NCBI GenBank assembly: GCA_018660305.1
Contig: JABJKO010000108.1
Location: forward strand, 1-33,763
DNA: 33,763 bases
Source: Rhodospirillaceae bacterium
GTDB lineage: Bacteria; Pseudomonadota; Alphaproteobacteria; MPNO01; UBA2964
Direction of reading: 5' to 3'
Within the stretch, counting starts at the first letter, position 1. Every line of letters begins with the position of its first letter. Both the position numbers and the translations under genes were made by a program. The notes beneath the pieces are model-generated. The model worked only from the letters and a program-made list of their open reading frames with translations, ran no database searches and was not told the origin of the DNA. Shown in pieces: positions 32,081-33,763 of the stretch.

Positions 32081-33750
32081 CCGACAACACCAATCTCAGG
32101 ACCGGCGGCCAGATCCTCGTGGATCAGCTGCGCATTCATGGCGCGGACACAATATTTTGCGTGCCCGGCGAAAGTTATCTGGCGTCGCTGGATGCGCTCT
32201 ATGACGCGCGCGACGACATTCGCCTCATTGTCTGCCGCCAGGAAGGCGGCGCCGCTTACATGGCGGAGGCCTATGGCAAACTCACCGGCCGGCCCGGCAT
32301 CTGTTTCGTGACCCGCGGCCCGGGCGCCACCAATGCCAGCCTGGGCATCCACACCGCCCATCAGGATTCAACCCCGCTGATCCTGCTGGTCGGTCAGGTG
32401 GGGCGTTCCATGATGGACCGCGAAGCCTTCCAGGAAGTCGAATTCCGTCAGATGTACGCGCCCCTGTGCAAATGGGTCAGCCAGATCGACGATCCGGCCC
32501 GCATTCCGGAAATGGTCGCCCGCGCCTTTCACGTGGCCACATCGGGCCGACCCGGCCCCGTGGTTCTCGCCCTGCCGGAAGACATGCAGAAAGAAATAGC
32601 GGCCGCCAACGATGCGCGCCGCTACGTGTCCACGCAGCCGGCCCCCGATCCCGGTGCCATGGCGCGTATGCGGGAGCTATTGGCCGGTGCCGAGCGGCCC
32701 CTGGTCATCATGGGGGGCAGCGGCTGGACGCCGGCGGCCTGTGCCGATTTCCGCGCCTTTGCCGAAGCCAGCAATCTACCTGTGGCCGCCGCCTTCCGCC
32801 GCCAGGATCTCTACGATAACCGGCTCGCCAATTATGCCGGCGATTTCGGACTTGGGGTCAACCCGCCATTGGCCAAGCGGGCCCAGGAAGCCGATGTGCT
32901 ACTGGTGGTTGGCGCACAAATGAGCGAGATCATCACCGACGGCTACGAACGCTTCTCCATCCCCTGCCCCAGCCAGACTTTTATTCATGTGGCGGCCGGC
33001 CTCGATGAAATTGCCCGGGTCTATCAGCCGGATCTGGGGATCAACGCCAATATGGCGCTGTTCTCCGCCGCCGCCCGGAATTTGGCGCCCGTCGCGTCAC
33101 CGCCATGGTCTGACTGGACAAAAGCGGCCAACGCGGATCATCTGGACAACGTCACGCCCCCCGACATGAAAGGCGCGGTGGATCTCGGCGCCATTATCAA
33201 ATGGCTGGGCGACACGCTGCCCGACGACGCCATCATCGCCAACGGCGCCGGTAATTTTTCCAACTGGGTGCATCGCTTCTATCCCTACCGCGATTACCCG
33301 ACGGAACTAGCGCCCCAAAGTGGCTCCATGGGTTATGGCGTGCCGTCAGGAGTGGCCGCCAAGGTCACCATGCCTGATCGCATTGTCGTATCGTTCAATG
33401 GCGATGGCGATTTCCTCATGTGCGGACAGGAAATTGCGACGGCCCGCCAGTATGATCTCGATATGGTATTTGTTGTTGTAAACAATGGGACTTACGGAAC
33501 GATCCGAATGCATCAGGAGAAGTTTTATCCGGGCCGTATCAGCGGTACTGACTTGGTCAATCCGGACTTCGCGGCACTGGCCCGCGCCTATGGACTGCAT
33601 GGCGAGACTGTCGAGCGAACAGAAGATTTCGCCCCCGCTTTTGAGCGCGCACGCGCCACCGGCGGGCCGTCATTGATCGAACTTCGCATCGAACAGGACC
33701 AGATATCGCCGCGGGCGACCCTGTCAGGATTGCGGGCGGCCAACAGTTAA
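32077..33750 (+). CDS. Thiamine-diphosphate-dependent enzyme (acetolactate synthase-like)
   Basis: A 557-residue ThDP enzyme with three domains: the PYR domain (about 8-170) containing catalytic E56 in CRQEGGAAYMAEAYGK, a central domain (about 190-340), and the PP domain (about 365-545). The cofactor motif starts NGDGD at 441-445 and ends VNNGTYG at 468-474. It resembles the large subunit of acetolactate synthase, but the final gene neighbour is not an IlvN-type small subunit, so a different role such as a 2-oxoacid decarboxylase, oxalyl-CoA decarboxylase-like or sulfoacetaldehyde-type lyase is more likely. The overlap with the cupin stop makes a three-gene operon with NIPSNAP. The stop lies 13 bases from the window edge. 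Confidence 0.88.
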   Translation: MTDNTNLRTGGQILVDQLRIHGADTIFCVPGESYLASLDALYDARDDIRLIVCRQEGGAAYMAEAYGKLTGRPGICFVTRGPGATNASLGIHTAHQDSTPLILLVGQVGRSMMDREAFQEVEFRQMYAPLCKWVSQIDDPARIPEMVARAFHVATSGRPGPVVLALPEDMQKEIAAANDARRYVSTQPAPDPGAMARMRELLAGAERPLVIMGGSGWTPAACADFRAFAEASNLPVAAAFRRQDLYDNRLANYAGDFGLGVNPPLAKRAQEADVLLVVGAQMSEIITDGYERFSIPCPSQTFIHVAAGLDEIARVYQPDLGINANMALFSAAARNLAPVASPPWSDWTKAANADHLDNVTPPDMKGAVDLGAIIKWLGDTLPDDAIIANGAGNFSNWVHRFYPYRDYPTELAPQSGSMGYGVPSGVAAKVTMPDRIVVSFNGDGDFLMCGQEIATARQYDLDMVFVVVNNGTYGTIRMHQEKFYPGRISGTDLVNPDFAALARAYGLHGETVERTEDFAPAFERARATGGPSLIELRIEQDQISPRATLSGLRAANS

Positions 33751-33763
33751 ATACTCGCGTAAG

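Noticed and set aside
32077..33750. Naming the ThDP enzyme ilvB
   Set aside because: The general motifs are shared by many ThDP enzymes, no small regulatory subunit gene is next to it, and the operon partners are not branched-chain biosynthesis genes.
1..33763. Search for tRNA, rRNA, CRISPR arrays, insertion sequences and prophage
   Set aside because: No regular repeat-spacer pattern, transposase or integrase motif, or conserved RNA-gene sequence was seen by eye.

Overview
The window looks like a chromosomal segment of a GC-rich alphaproteobacterium, probably from the Rhodospirillales/Sneathiella-like part of the class. I infer this from gene content, GC-rich codon use, an M. tuberculosis-type alanine dehydrogenase, a 2-methylcitrate operon, many solitary oxygenases and a perfect TTAA-N7-TTAA (CtrA-type) site. 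No rRNA, tRNA, CRISPR, transposase or phage gene was seen. About 30 genes are supported, nearly all metabolic.

Layout. 1-1660: the tail of one AMP-forming acyl-CoA ligase, coupled to a complete second one. 1890-2686: a nitroreductase and a small membrane-protein reading frame that appears broken by one missing base. 2684-2807: a large inverted repeat. 2805-6502 (minus): a GFA-type thiol protein, an unusual GAF/pseudo-HisKA/receiver protein with a CtrA-type site upstream, an alpha/beta hydrolase and a zinc-free quinone oxidoreductase. 6596-9949 (plus): alanine dehydrogenase, a two-cupin protein and a beta-hydroxyacid dehydrogenase. 10071-11870: a GT-C membrane glycosyltransferase. 12007-17059 (plus): a compact oxidative catabolic operon with an LLM flavin oxidoreductase, TauD-type dioxygenase, small cupin, Rieske oxygenase alpha and beta subunits, and a soluble NMT1/THI5-fold protein. 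17183-17638: an orphan secreted lysine-rich protein of atypical composition. 17767-22308 (minus): a polysaccharide deacetylase-fold amidase, DUF2459, NIPSNAP, and a DUF2235 lipase-like protein coupled to a membrane-anchored partner. 22555-25911 (plus): MFS transporter, a second TauD-type dioxygenase, and an EamA exporter. 25921-30927 (minus): prpD-prpB-prpC and an alpha/beta hydrolase. 31084-33750 (plus): NIPSNAP, cupin and a thiamine-diphosphate enzyme.

How it fits together. The prp genes turn propionyl-CoA plus oxaloacetate into succinate and pyruvate. The ligases, hydrolases, dehydrogenases and three oxygenase types would feed aromatic or branched acids into central metabolism. The best candidates for undescribed biology are the 12007-17059 operon (no reductase or ferredoxin of its own, and a binding-protein-fold member without signal peptide or permease), the 31084-33750 trio, the kinase-less GAF/receiver protein, and the DUF2235 gene pair. 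Functions beyond family level are inferences from motifs read by eye; no database search was run.
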